Of a stretch of DNA of 64,000 bases, positions 30,791-41,274 are shown piece by piece. This stretch comes from Amblyomma americanum (taxonomy: Eukaryota; Arthropoda; Arachnida; Ixodida; Ixodidae): positions 49,961,507 through 50,025,506 of the forward strand of contig NC_135505.1 in assembly GCF_052857255.1 (NCBI RefSeq), written 5' to 3'. The notes under the pieces are model-generated. The model did no database searches. It saw nothing but the letters and a program-made list of their open reading frames with translations, and was not told the origin of the DNA. The translations under genes and the position numbers were made by a program. Positions within the stretch are counted from its first letter, which is position 1, and every line of letters starts with the position of its first letter.

Positions 30791-31637
30791 GTGCGAATAT
30801 CAAAGTTTTCAGTACGAGTCCAAAAAGAATACGAAAAACAAATATTTTCAAATATCCATTTGAAAACCTGTTCTTTATTCTTGGGCTTTCGCTGCCGCAA
30901 GCAGCTGGCCAAGCATCATTCTCGCTCTCGCCCACGTAGCCTTCGTCAGCGCCTTGCCCGCCTCGGCAGCCCCTGGCCCTCTCCCCGCCACTCCTGCACC
31001 GCATCTCCATCCCGGCAGTCTCTATACCCCGACCGGCTAGGAAGGCTCAACACCAGCTCACCACACCGCCCTTCACTGTCATTACCGCCACCACCTCCTG
31101 ACAAGGAGCGCTCTGCAGCAGCATGCGTGTCGTGGTTTTCGACACCCCCATCTGTCTCGTCACAGCAGTCAACAGCTCAACAGGCCCCTGTAGCTACGTC
31201 GTTGCCCCTGCCCGCTGATGCTAAAGAGCTCTCGGCAAAACTCGAGCCTGCTAGCCACATCACCAGGCGCTCCAAAGGTGCGCAACGCACAAAGCGTCCT
31301 ACGCAGCACAAAGATCCAAACGTCGCTATAGAAGCAATCCCCCAGAAGAGATTCCTTGGATACAGCAGTAAATTTCAAGGCAGTTTTCGATAAAAGCAAA
31401 AATTGGGAGACCGCACTGTTAACAGTCGTTGCAATATCATTGTTTTTATTTCTGGTCTGGCTTTCTGCAGTAGAGGAACTGCGATATATATGCCGGTTAC
31501 TTCAGCTGAAAACAACAAGTCTAAGACAGCTACCGAGCATTGTTCAGCCCCCTAGGGGTCAGGTCATTGCAGGAGACCATTGGATCACCATGGTACAGCC
31601 TGGTCAGTTCTTTTCGCTAATCATAGATAAGTTTTGA
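30791..31637 (+). pseudogene. Proline/serine-rich frame plus membrane segment, possible host exon
   Basis: A 200-codon frame (30791-31393) is Arg/Ser/Pro-rich from about 30940, with LSLPPPPPDKERSAAA and a basic stretch THRRSKGAQR-like before its end. A second frame (ORF from 31335, called from 31356) overlaps it and reads SPRRDSLDTAVNFKAVF, followed by the strongly hydrophobic ALLTVVAISLFLFLVWLSA near 31415-31465. One frame change would give a cytoplasmic Pro-rich tail followed by a single membrane span, the layout of type II membrane proteins such as M13 (neprilysin-like) peptidases, which are numerous in ticks. No catalytic domain is present, so this is at most one exon or a pseudogene. The start codon is uncertain: a possible splice acceptor (CTCGCCCACGTAG) ends at 30939. 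Confidence 0.3.
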
Positions 31638-31795
31638 ATTGTGGAGCTAGTTTGCAGCACCAAGATAAGCAGGTATAAGAGCGGTGTCATTACGGACAAT
31701 CCCAGTAATTCAGATTACTGTGCCGACATATTACCAGTGGCGAAGTGCGTTGCGATGTTGGAATTCGTGCCGAATGAACACCGATAAGCAAGTGT

Positions 31796-32030
31796 TTCGT
31801 TTGGTTTAGGGGGTTTAACGTTCCAAAGTGACTCAGGCTATGAGAGACGCCATAGTGAAGGGCTCCGGAAATTTCGACCACCTAGGGTTCTTTAACGTGT
31901 ACTGACATCGCACAGCACACGGGCCTCTAGAATTTCGCCTCCATAGAAATTCGACCACCGCGGCCGGGATTCAACCCGCGTCTTTCGGGCCAGCAGCCGA
32001 GCGCCATAACCACTTTGCCACCGCGGCCGC
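31796..32030 (-). mobile_element. tRNA-derived SINE (Ruka-like) with 15-bp target duplication
   Basis: On the minus strand the head reads GCGGCCGCGGTGGCAAAGTG and GTTATGGCGCTCGGCTGCTG, carrying an A-box-like region. The B box GGGTTGAATCCC lies at 31966-31977. The body (ACACGTTAAAGAACCCTAGG, GGAGCCCTTCACTATGGCG) and a GGTTT-type tail follow. The flanks CCGATAAGCAAGTGT at 31781-31795 and 32031-32045 are identical, a 15-bp target duplication. The body matches the copies at about 47725 and 56865. Confidence 0.9.
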
Positions 32031-32090
32031 CCGATAAGCAAGTGTGTAGATAGGGAGAGGTTTTTCAAGCCAGTAAGGCATGCGCAGCGG

Positions 32091-32940
32091 TCAGCAAGGA
32101 AGAACGTGTCCGCACGCAACGCATAACGTGCCTATCTCGTGGTACCTGACTTTATTTGTCTTAGTCCGCAAAACTCCCATCCTGGCCTCAAACAACAAAG
32201 AGATTCCGCTACAATTATCATAAATATTTTTTTGGGCAATTTCCTGCTTAAAGATCCTGCATGCTCCCAGTGCAAAGTTCGTCAGCATCTGTAATTTCCG
32301 CAGTGCTCTCCCTGTTTGTTTAACCTTTTTCTTAACCGATAATTGCTGATTTTCCCCTCTACTGCTGTCCAGATATTTTCTTGACAATTTTCTCTTTCGT
32401 TTTCTACATTTCGTGTCAACATTCTTTATGTACAGGTATCTGAAAACTTTCCAAGCCCACTGCTTTTCCCCCATTTTTCTCAATCGCTCTTCAAATGCTG
32501 TCTTACTGCTAGGTTCTATGCTCTCGAACGACGCCCATCGAATATCACCCTGTACCCCCTGATTTGGTGTCTTGCCGTGGGCTCCCAAAGCTAGCCTCCC
32601 TACGCCGCGTTGTTTGATTCCTAACCTTGCTTGAACATCTGGTCTCATCCACAGGACCGCATTACTCAAAGCTAGGCTAGGAACCATTACCCCTTTCCTG
32701 ATCACCCTTACCACTTCATACTTACTGTAATTCCACAGTGCCCGATTTTTCATGACAGCTGCATTCCTACTAGCTTTAGTCATCACACATTTTTCATGCT
32801 CTGTCAGATAGCACCGTTATTTAACATCGCTCCAAGATACTTGTCCTCATCCACTACGTCTAGCGTGAATTCCTGCATTCTATGCTCGCCGTCCTCGTCA
32901 TTAAATATCACGACTGCAGATTTTATTGGCAGACTACATC
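32091..32940 (-). pseudogene. LINE RT C-terminal fragment
   Basis: Upstream (32940-32800) an EDKYLGAMLN-type segment can be read, and after one frame change the 231-codon frame continues to 32091. It includes LWNYSKYEVVRVIRKGVMVP, LSNAVLWMRPDVQARL, RGVGRLALGAHGKTPNQGVQ and EKQWAWKVFRYLY. This is a post-palm region I recognise from tick LINE proteins. It ends at LCVACG, the start of a C-terminal Cys finger that is cut off. The piece lacks endonuclease and the RT palm. It lies 45 bases from the SINE target duplication. Confidence 0.6.
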
Positions 32941-34688
32941 ACGCCACCTGTATGCACTAGCTGAACCTGTCATCAATGGCACTGATCATCTATAACGTTT
33001 TTCGTTTAGATGTTGATGCATTGTCGTTGTTTCTTCACTTCTCTGGCAAACAAATTGAACTGGATTACTATCAAAATGCATCTCGCTTATACCTCTGCAG
33101 CATCCCTTGCAGTGCTATATACCGGCAAAATCACACATTCGGGAATGCATTTAAAGCCGTCTGCAAAATATAAGCGCTCATAAAGCTCTTTCTTTTGCTC
33201 GGGAAGCAAATTATTCATATTAACGAGGCAAGACTGTATACCCAAAACTAGCATTGATTTGTGCGATCGTGCTCATATTACCTGAATTGTACTTACTTCC
33301 ACCACATACTCTACTGTTCGGGAGCAAACTTCAGACAGCATTATACTGATAATGCGCACGGCTATATGGTGGACTGGACTCACAAGTCAGCTAGCCATCG
33401 TTCAGGCGCCTTTTGGTCATCTGAAAAATTGTGGGGAACATCAGCCAAACCTAATCAGAATCATAATTAGATTTTTATGCGTGGGAAAGCCTCGAGTACA
33501 AGGAAGGCAGGAAGGAACCCCAGGACATTTGCTCGACCCTTGATCTGGTTGCTAATTTTTGTGAGGTAATCTTTAACGCTAAATTTCGAATTCGTCTCAC
33601 GCATTGCAAGTGATAGAAAACCGGTGAGATACGATATATATATATGTGCTCCATAGGCAAGGTAGACACATATGGAGCGTAGTAAGCGCTGAAGATAAGC
33701 GGTGTGCTCCACGCATATTATGAGGAGTAGTATCTGTGTCTTCGCTCGGCAGTTCCCTTGTGGTCTTAGGCGCTCCTTTGTTTCTGGTACTCAAAACTAC
33801 TATGAGTCCTGTCTATTAAACTGCGCTTAAAGGATTTGATCTGTATTCATCAGATGTACTGAAGAGGCTTGACCTACTCTACCTGATATCTTCTCGCAAC
33901 ATTTCCTTCTAGAAGACAGCTTCAAAACAATGCGGGAGTGAGATTGCCTCCGTTTCCCTGCTGCTGTCCAGAGTCTATTTTATCAGAGGCTGTATGACCG
34001 TCGCACCTTGCGAAGTAAGATACTTTCCTTCCTTGTTTTCTTTAGTTCATAGGTTTGGCGATGTTGCAACCGATATTTATACTGCAGCGTACTTAGTAGG
34101 CATCACTGTGATAGTTTATTCACCGCCGTCAGCTCACACTTTTTTTTGCTTCCTTCATCTTCGAAGCCTACTGACATGCTTTATTGTTTTTAGGCGCAGA
34201 GAGACTACTTCCTATAGATTTTGATCTACTGCAAGCAATTTTGCCTGGTTGGAGACTTTTATGGAATACCCACACACTGTAGCTGCATCGCATATATATT
34301 CGCACACTTATCACAATGAAGTTTTGAGTCACTTGCCAACAAAATAAAGTAAATAATGACAGCATGGAAAGCCATTGTCCAAAGTATTCATCGTGCACTG
34401 GGCAATTATCGAACTTTAACACAACGCCTTCCCGAAAAAGACGGTAGGAAATTTATTGGCACATTTGCAAAAAGTTGCAATCAGAAATGTCCCAGATTTT
34501 TTACCTTATCTAACGGAGAAGTGTGAACGGCATTTGAATCCTTGACACGCTTTCCCCGCTAGGGGTCACAGTTCAAGCCTCGGCTAGATCAGATACAAAA
34601 ATGGTATTATCCACAGCATCCCCATTACGGCTATTAGGAAACATTAGTAGTGACTTCCAGCAGAACGCGGATGATTTGGTTGCTATAT
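32941..34688. other. No gene recognised
   Basis: AT-rich DNA with short frames only. There is a TA-dinucleotide run at about 33635-33647. I see nothing else that can be supported. Confidence 0.5.
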
Positions 34689-35397
34689 TGTTACGTGACG
34701 GCCAGCCGAAGAATGAGACGAGGTGACTGATGGCAATGAGATGATTTAATGGCCGCCGGCTTAGCGCGAGTGCTCCGTCTCGGGCGACTGCCCACTTCCT
34801 CTTGTTCGTAACACTACCCCGGGACACTGAGCGATTGTCCTGATCGGTGACAGAGACGCGCGAAGTGGCGGCGGGGTTCAGAGGATGGCGGGACAGGAAG
34901 CAGAAAGGGGTGAGGTGTTGGCCGCCACGATGAATGAGATGTCTGAATGATTCCTGGCGCGCGAAGCTTCCTGTCTGTAGGTCACCAGGAGCCGACGGCC
35001 TGGGCCCCAGGTCGCGCCGAACGGCATGGGCAGGGGAACGGTGTCGTCACGTGTGGGCAGCGTCTCGGGTCGGTGAGGTGGGGTCCTCGCGTGATGTTCA
35101 GTTCATCGTGTCGAGTAGTCTGGGCGGTGGACGGGCAGGGGGAACAACGGCCAGATCGGTTCGGGTCTGAAAGGCTGGGGCAAGGCCAGGCGACGCAGAC
35201 CAAGAACTCACGGCCCACGACCACGGCTCCCGTATGCGCCGAAGCTCCCGGACTCGGATTGGGATGAACTCCGCACCTCACACCACATGTTACGTGACGG
35301 CCAGCCGAAGAATGAAACGAGATGACTGATGGCAATGAGACGATTTAATGGCTGCCGGCCTAGCGCGAGCGCTCCGTCTCGGGCCACTGCCAACTTG
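34689..35397 (-). mobile_element. Small LTR element without genes (TRIM-like)
   Basis: A direct repeat bounds the unit: 34689-34813 (TGTTACGTGACGGCCAGCCG ... TTGTTCGTAACA) and 35288-35397 (same start, truncated at its 3' edge). The full copy is 125 bp with TGTTACG/CGTAACA inverted ends. On the minus strand the inner edge of the second repeat is followed by TGTGGTGTGAGGTGCGGAG, which could be a TGG-starting primer-binding site. The internal 474 bp are GC-rich and have no protein motif. Size and layout fit a terminal-repeat retrotransposon in miniature. A polypurine tract is not convincing. Confidence 0.5.
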
Positions 35398-35964
35398 GTT
35401 TTCTTCAGTATACTGCGGGCATAGAGAGGAAGACGGCGCTCATTTCAATAAAAAAAAACCAGACAGCCGTTGTAGGAAATTTTGTATTTTTCAGCGAAAG
35501 AGGTTAGAACAAGTTTCCCAGTTCTGCGGGGTTGGGGTAAGACTGTGCCGCAATGGTTCTTTATATGGCAGTGACACAAAGCATAGGGTCATACACTCAC
35601 TACTAAAAAAAGAAAAATTTTCAAAGAAAATTTTTTTTATGGTAAAGAGCTGCCCACAATTTCCACTTTTACACTGGTAACTCTCCTCGTATGTAAGATA
35701 CTATAAGATTCGCGTCTCGATTTGCATATGAAGCCAGGGTTAACACAAATAATATGAGTTCTGCTACAACATATTTACTGAAGCTCATTAAACACGGTAA
35801 ATTTCTATGGATGTGTCAAGCATCCTTTAAGTTATTTTATGAAAAAAAAAACATTGCACTCAGACGGTAACACAGGCTCATATGGACAGTGCAGAAAAAC
35901 GTTGCTCACTTGAACTTGCGATTCCATTAGAACACGATAAAATAATGATGCTATTACCACTTTC
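35398..35964. other. No gene; flank of the LTR element
   Basis: AT-rich sequence with poly-A runs (near 35451 and 35840). No motif was recognised. It ends at the ATGTG target duplication of the next element. Confidence 0.5.
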
Positions 35965-35969
35965 ATGTG

Positions 35970-36694
35970 TGTTATGGGAAACAGGACTGCAGGTTCACAT
36001 TATCTCAGCGTAAAAGGTCGAAGAAATAAACCCAGGCGGCATGTGGGAAAAAGGAAACTCTATTGTGAGAAACTAAGAGACAAGGAGGTAAAAACACATA
36101 AACAGGAAAGCTGACAAAGAGAACACTCGCGACAGACAAAGGAAAGGTAGAAGGACAAAGAGGAAGCGTTCACTCAACGTTCGGCGGAACGTTCATCGTC
36201 CTGAGTGTGCTCTGTGAAGGTGGTGTGTCGGGCGAGGAGGTGTGGCGGGGCGTTGGCGCAATCAAGCCCTCAGGTCGACACTCTGGTGGATGACAGGGTC
36301 AGGTAGTCCGGGCACGCCGTGGTGGAAAGGCAGCCCCCAGGTCTGGTAATCCGGGGATGCCGTGGTGGATAGAAAGGCGGCCCCCAGGTCTGGTAGTCCG
36401 GGAAGCAGCGGAGAAGACCAAGCGGCCTGTGTTCTGAAGCTGCCGCACAGGAAGGGAACCGCGGTGCCTAGGTCTGGTGGGCCTGGCCCTCGACGACGGC
36501 TGTCCAGGTCTGGTAGCCCACACGTCTGCGGCTAAGGCCCAAGTCTGGAAATTCGGGGAGCCAGCAGATCTTCCCCACGTCCGTCGCCGACCGCGTTCCA
36601 ACCGTTTTCCCTCCCACGCGCTCTTCGCCACGTCTCCTTCTTTTTCTTTTCTTGAGCGTCTTCGCCCGCCGCAGTATGGCTCTAGCTTCTGACA
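35970..36694 (-). repeat. 3' LTR of the Gmr1-like element (725 bp)
   Basis: On the plus strand it runs from TGTTATGGGAAACAGGACTG to TAGCTTCTGACA. It matches 41275-42040 along its length with small differences. GC-rich CAGGTCTGGTAGTCCGG words repeat inside it. Open frames seen in it (for example 36299-36631) are shadows without motifs. Confidence 0.88.
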
Positions 36695-36706
36695 AAAGTC
36701 CCTTTA
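36695..36706 (-). promoter_or_regulatory. Polypurine-tract candidate
   Basis: On the minus strand TAAAGGGACTTT touches the 3' LTR start (TGTCAGAAGC). It is short and not fully purine, so the call rests on position. Confidence 0.5.
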
Positions 36707-37019
36707 TCAGAGTTTTTTCAATAGGAAAAAATTACAACGTGGGGCAGCGGCACACAAGACAGAAGTTGAAGACGCGACGAGAAGACACTGGTCACTGTTG
36801 AGCACGCATCACATCACATCCCCCCACACACGCACGATGAACGGCCCCAACGGTTCTCACAACCTCAGTTCGGACTAGAAAACACTGAACACACGGCAGC
36901 CAACCAAACATAAGGGGACACAATAGAACACAACAGGGGAAGCCCCGGAACACACTCACAAAACATCAATACATTGACCATTATGTACCAGAGTTACAGG
37001 ATGAGAACACTTCTGTCAT
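36707..37019 (-). other. 3' non-coding part between RNase H and LTR
   Basis: About 310 bases with no coding potential follow the RNase H stop and precede the polypurine tract. No integrase similarity is present here, which matters for the domain order. Confidence 0.6.
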
Positions 37020-37587
37020 TCAAGCCCGGCTCAAATTGTCAGCAGCAACATTCGCGGGCCCTTTGGTATGTTCAATATGAAAAGTGTACTCTTGTAGTAC
37101 AAGGCTCCAACGCAATACCCGGCTCTTTAAGTGCTTGGCCTGAGCTAAGTATGCCAAGGGCTGATGGTCCATTTGAATAGTGAACATGCGCAAGACACTC
37201 TCGCTCTATAGCTGAGTAGCGCGTTTCTCGGAGAAGGAGCTGTCGACTCGCATAAGATACTAGATGAAGGGTGCCGTCGTACTCCTGCAGAAGGACCGCC
37301 CCGAGACCGGTACCAGAAGCGTCCGTGCGGAGAATGAAATCCATTGCGAGGTCAGGCGCCTTAACAATTGGTTTGGTTGTCAGGGCTTGTTTAAGCCTGT
37401 CAAAGGCCTGTTCTCGTTCTGGCGTCCACAGTACACGGTTGCCTTCCGTCTTCCGCGTTAACTCGACTAAAGGCTGAGCGAGATCAGCATAGTGCGGAAT
37501 GAGACTGCGGTAGTAGCCAGCCAAACCGAGGAAGGACCGAACTTGCTTTTTTGTTTCGGGTCTCGCGGCAAGTTGCAGTTTTGCCAC
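37020..37587 (-). pseudogene. Gmr1-like pol: RT end and RNase H
   Basis: The frame starts with the end of RT (VRSFLGLAGYYRSLIPHYAD) and reads into RNase H: FILRTDASGTGLGAVLL with the first Asp and SAIERECLA with the Glu. A deletion near 37195 shifts the frame. In the other frame FTIQMDHQPLAYL, then LRWSLVLQEYTFHIEH and ANVAADNLSRA follow, the usual end of gypsy RNase H with the Asp of the Asp-His pair and the final Ala-Asp. The TGA at 37020-37022 closes pol. This frame stops the polyprotein straight after RNase H. Confidence 0.82.
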
Positions 37588-37599
37588 GATAGCATCTAC

Positions 37600-38456
37600 C
37601 GGCTGGATAGCTCCATCACCCTACGTATGCCCCAGAAAAATAACGCGGGCCGCACCAATCTCGCATTTCTGACGCTTGACTGTAAGACCAGCCGCTAGAA
37701 TGCGCCGAAACAACTCTGTCAAGGTGCGCAAGTGTTGCTCCCAAGTAGCTTTTGCGTCTAGGACGTCATCTATATAATGAACTACATCTGGAAGGCCTAC
37801 TAGGAGTGATATCATAAGGCGAGTGAAGATAGCAGACGCGGTCTTGATCCCAAAGGGCATATACCGGAATTTGTAGTGTCCTGACTAAGTCGAATAGGTC
37901 GAGATGTTTCGTCGATAGGAACCTGTCAGTAACCCTTTGTGAGGTCCAGCTTAGAGAAGTAGTTCTTAGTGCCAACCTCCGCGAACATAATGTCCGTCCT
38001 CGGGATGGGTTCGGCGTCGGCGACGAGCACACTGTTGATACGCCGGAAGTCGACACAAGTGCGGTATGTGTTATCCGGCTTCTTCACAAGGACCAAAGGT
38101 GAATTGTATGGTGAGTGGGAGCGCTCAATGACCCCCAGCGCCAACATGTCTCTAACTTCCTTTTCCACCACATCCCTCATGGCAAACGGTAGCGGGTACT
38201 GAGGAGTATTGATAGGTTTCTTTGTCGTCAGGTCCAAGCGGCATTGAAGAAGGTTGCTCCACCCTGGAACCTCCGAGAATATATCACCGTACGAAGCCAG
38301 CAGCGAGTCCAGCTGGGCCGCCTGGGAACTGTCTAACACATTAGACCTTTTGATGGCTTCAATGCCGACACCCGGCTTCGCAGCGAAGGTAGGTACATGT
38401 TGCCCGGAATCAACCTCTTCCACGACGACGAATGACGACGCTAGGAGAGCCGTCAC
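37600..38456 (-). pseudogene. Gmr1-like pol: reverse transcriptase (Ty3/gypsy type)
   Basis: The 176-codon piece (38456-37926) contains the linker (LDSLLASYGDIFSEVPGWSN) and the first RT motifs: YPLPFAMRDVVEKEV, SPYNSPLVLVKKPD, RTCVDFRRIN and YFSKLDLTKGY with the catalytic Asp. After a frameshift near 37900, the piece at 37860-37621 carries MPFGIKTASAIFTRLM and the active site YIDD (37765-37776), then LTVKRQKCEIGAARVIFLGH. These are Ty3/gypsy signatures. Coding joins the integrase frame upstream with only one base missing in an A-run near 38483, so integrase and RT were one polyprotein. Confidence 0.85.
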
Positions 38457-39421
38457 CGGCTGACGCTCTTCATACTTTTTAGCATATCGATATGAAAAAG
38501 TTTCTTCGCGTGGCCGACCTCAAGCCAGTAATCAAAGTCGTTCTTCCTGCCGGTCACAATAAAGGAGCCTTTCCAATGCATTAGCAATTTATTTTGCGAC
38601 GTAGGCAAAAGAACCAGCGCGCGATCTCCAACACGAAGGTGCCGGCGGGTAGTGCGCCTGTCATAGTATAGTTTTTGCGACTTCTGTGCCTTCGCCAAGT
38701 TGTCATGCGCAAGTCGCAACGTCTCTTCTAGCCTCGCTCTCAAGTCCAGCACGTAGCCATAGGTGGTTCTCGCTGACTCGCTTAGCTGGCTCGTGGTCCA
38801 GAACTCCTTGAGAATCGTCAGAGGTCCTCGAGCTTGTCGGCCATAAATTAATTCAAACGGGGAAAAGCCCAGGCTAGCCTCAGGTGTCTCCCGGTACGCA
38901 AAGAGCAGAGGCGCGAGGTAACGGTCCCAGGCTTTGGGCTGTTCTTGAGACAACTTGCGAAGCATGCTCTTTAACGTCCCGTTGAATCGCTCCACCAAGC
39001 CATTACACATAGGGTGGTATGGTGTGGAAGACAGATGCCTGATTGCAAGCATTTCATTAACTTCCCTCATTAACGAAGACGAAAAGGTCGATGCTCGATC
39101 ACAGAGGACCTCCCTTGGAAAACCAATCCGTGGGAATATTTTCAGAAGACCCTCTGCCACCGTGGCCGAGTCGATCGCAGGTAGAGGTATCGCGTCGGGA
39201 TATCGTGTTGCATAGTCCACCAACGTAAGTACATAGCGGATCCCCTTGGATGAAGTAGAGAGCAACGCTCCAATCAGGTCCACAGCCACTCGCTCAAATG
39301 GTGTATCAATGAGCGGTAGACGAAACAGGGGGCTCTCCCTACCTTCCCTTCGGATAGTGTCCGCTGGCATGCGTCGCAAGACCTTATGAACCTCTTTATA
39401 TCCGCCTGCACTCCTGGCCAA
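38453..39421 (-). CDS. Gmr1-like pol: integrase core
   Basis: The 322-codon frame holds the integrase catalytic core with all three acidic residues: VAVDLIGALL, VLCDRASTFSSS and NGLVERFNGTLK. Surrounding motifs HLSSTPYHPMCNGL and LGFSPFELIYGR are normal. The C-terminal part (LRVGDRALVLLP, MHWKGSFIV) is the usual SH3-like tail. It ends with HAKKLFHIDMLK and then a frame change into the RT linker. It lies upstream of RT, which is the notable point. The first residues of this frame are out of register; the core begins near 39350. Confidence 0.85.
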   Translation of the reverse strand: MARSAGGYKEVHKVLRRMPADTIRREGRESPLFRLPLIDTPFERVAVDLIGALLSTSSKGIRYVLTLVDYATRYPDAIPLPAIDSATVAEGLLKIFPRIGFPREVLCDRASTFSSSLMREVNEMLAIRHLSSTPYHPMCNGLVERFNGTLKSMLRKLSQEQPKAWDRYLAPLLFAYRETPEASLGFSPFELIYGRQARGPLTILKEFWTTSQLSESARTTYGYVLDLRARLEETLRLAHDNLAKAQKSQKLYYDRRTTRRHLRVGDRALVLLPTSQNKLLMHWKGSFIVTGRKNDFDYWLEVGHAKKLFHIDMLKSMKSVSR

Positions 39422-40287
39422 TAAAACTCACCGAGCACCCTTTCAGTGGTCTTGCGGATGCCCTGATGGCCGGAGAGAGCACTTTCATGCGCAAGCGCTA
39501 GGACTTGATTACGCAAATTTTGTGGTACCACAGCCTGCTGTATTGTTTTTCCTGGACAACACTGGAACGAACGGAATAAAATTCCGCCCTCGAAATGAAA
39601 CATATAGGCGGTGTTGTTCTTGCTTGGATAAGTCTTGCCAATTTTGCTCCGACACACATCCAGTGTGGTGTCCCCCTCTTGTTTCTTTCGGAAGGTGGGA
39701 CTGGACACCTCCCACGCATTGAGGGATTCATCCCTGTGCGCCGGAGCAACCTTCGCCGTTCCCAGCATGGCAGAGTCTTCAGTCTCTCCCATCCCCTCAG
39801 GGACAGTCAGACGTCTTGGCGGCCCAGTCCCGTTGATAGAAAATGGCTCCTTAGAGCCTGGCACGTTCCCAATGATGACGTCGTACAGTGGGCTCTCTAA
39901 GCACCGAGCGATGGATTTACCCGTGAAATATGGCGACGAGATGAGGACCTCCGCCTCTGGGACCTTCAAACTACTCAAATCCGCCAGGAGTAGAGTAGCT
40001 CTATCTCCCGTAAGAGCTGCTTTGGGAACCAGGTCCCTCCGCACCACGATACTGTTAGTGCCGGTATCACGCAAAACAGAAACCGGCTGCCCAAACAGCT
40101 CGCCTGCCTGCAGAGGCATGCTGACACTGAATCCAGCTGGCCGGTAACCCACATCCACACTGGCGACATCAGGCCAAACTTCAACCAAGGGCCTGGAAAG
40201 ATGCATACAACAGGCTGACACCTCGCGGTCTCCTGGGTTCTTGCGCCGGCAAGACTGTGCATCGTGCCCTTGCTGGCGGCAGACCAT
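39274..40287 (-). pseudogene. Gmr1-like pol: zinc knuckle, protease and integrase zinc domain
   Basis: The frame begins inside the second zinc knuckle (VCRQQGHDAQSC). It carries a retropepsin-like active site VLRDTGTNSIVV, with the Asp-Thr-Gly triad at 40060-40068 and YDVIIGNVPG further on, the second conserved protease block. It then leads into the integrase zinc domain with His-His in LALAHESALSGHQGI and Cys-Cys in RSCDACQ (near 39365-39500). A frameshift near 39350 transfers coding to the integrase core frame. The region between protease and integrase (about 39560-39840) has no RT, which confirms the domain order. Confidence 0.82.
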
Positions 40288-41195
40288 GCAGTACGGTTGT
40301 TTCGGCCGCGTTCTGCAGTCCGAAGCTTTGTGTCCCGCCTTATCGCACAGAAAGCATCACACCTGTGTCTTGGATCCCGGAGTACTGTCCCTCGACGTCC
40401 GGCGGTTGGGTTCCACCTTCTACTTGAAAATGAGCAAATTAGTTTGCCGCTGAGCCTCCTTAAAATTATGCGCAGCTACTGTGATCTCGTCGACTGTCTT
40501 ACAGTCCCGTTCACGAATGAATATCGCAAGCCTCGCGTGGCAGTTCTTCAGAAATTCTTCGGTAACAATCATGTCGCGAACCTCCTCGAATGTTTTGCCA
40601 CGACCACTCATTTCCACCCGACGATCAATAAAACTAAACAGACTCGTAGCGTACTGCCTACCGGTCTCGCCGTCGTGGGGCTTACTGTGGCGAAATTTTT
40701 TGCTGTACCCCTCCGCGGTGAAACGCAACCGTTGCAGGAGCGCTAGGTTAGCTTTGGTGTAATCTAGAGAGTCTTATGGCGATAACCTTCCGAACACCCG
40801 AAGAGCTTCTCCCCCAAGCATACGCTTAACGCCGTGGCCCACTTGTCCCTTGGCCAACCTTGACCAGTGGCCACGTGCTCAAATCGCTTGAGGTACGCGT
40901 CAAAACCATCGCGCCCTTCATTGAAAACGGGAATGAGCCCATGAGGGTTGATGGCCCCGAACGATACTGCCCTGGGAACGCTTGGTTCAGCATTTGCAAG
41001 TCGCTCACTGCCTTCCATAAGCCTCACTCGTAACTCAGAAATCTGAGCCTCTAGTGCCATACGCTCCTTTGTGGCTTCACGCTCACCCGCTCTTTCTTCA
41101 CGCACCTTACGTAGCTCTTCCTCCACCGACGCGCGTAACTCGGCGTCATGCAAGCCCATGCGCTCGCCTAAAGCAACCAACTCTGACGCACTCAT
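40249..41195 (-). pseudogene. Gmr1-like gag with two CCHC knuckles
   Basis: The frame from 41195 to 40764 starts MSASELVALGERMGLHD. It has a long charged helix (LRKVREERAGEREATKER), probably a coiled coil, then FNEGRDGFDAYLKRFEHVAT, the start of a capsid fold. After a frame change, 40728-40420 continues with TAEGYSKKFRHSKPHDGETG and EEFLKNCHARLAIFIRERD, the SCAN-like C-terminal capsid. Two CX2CX4HX4C knuckles follow: CFLCDKAGHKASDC at 40315-40356 and CMVCRQQGHDAQSC at 40249-40290. A TGA stands just before the first knuckle. Gag packages the element RNA. Confidence 0.8.
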
Positions 41196-41250
41196 GCTGA
41201 AGAAAAAATTTCGCTGACCACAGGGAAAAAAACAACATAAAACCCGCCGT

Positions 41251-41268
41251 GTCCTGTCGCGGACGCCA
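41251..41268 (-). promoter_or_regulatory. Primer-binding site of the Gmr1-like element
   Basis: On the minus strand TGGCGTCCGCGACAGGAC lies six bases after the 5' LTR end (CCCAACA). It starts with TGG, complementary to a tRNA CCA end. The tRNA was not identified. Confidence 0.65.
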
Positions 41269-41274
41269 AATTTG

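Noticed and set aside
34947..35335. Long overlapping frames on both strands in the TRIM-like interior
   Set aside because: High GC lowers stop frequency. There are no motifs, and frames are open on both strands.
36299..36692. Arg/Pro-rich frames on both strands in the LTRs (also 41574-41976)
   Set aside because: They are repeated in both LTRs, overlap each other on opposite strands and carry no motif. They result from the GC-rich LTR sequence.
37020..40290. Ty1/copia identity because integrase precedes RT
   Set aside because: The RT and RNase H motifs (VDFRRIN, YIDD, LRTDASGTGLGAVLL) and the integrase tail are of Ty3/gypsy type.
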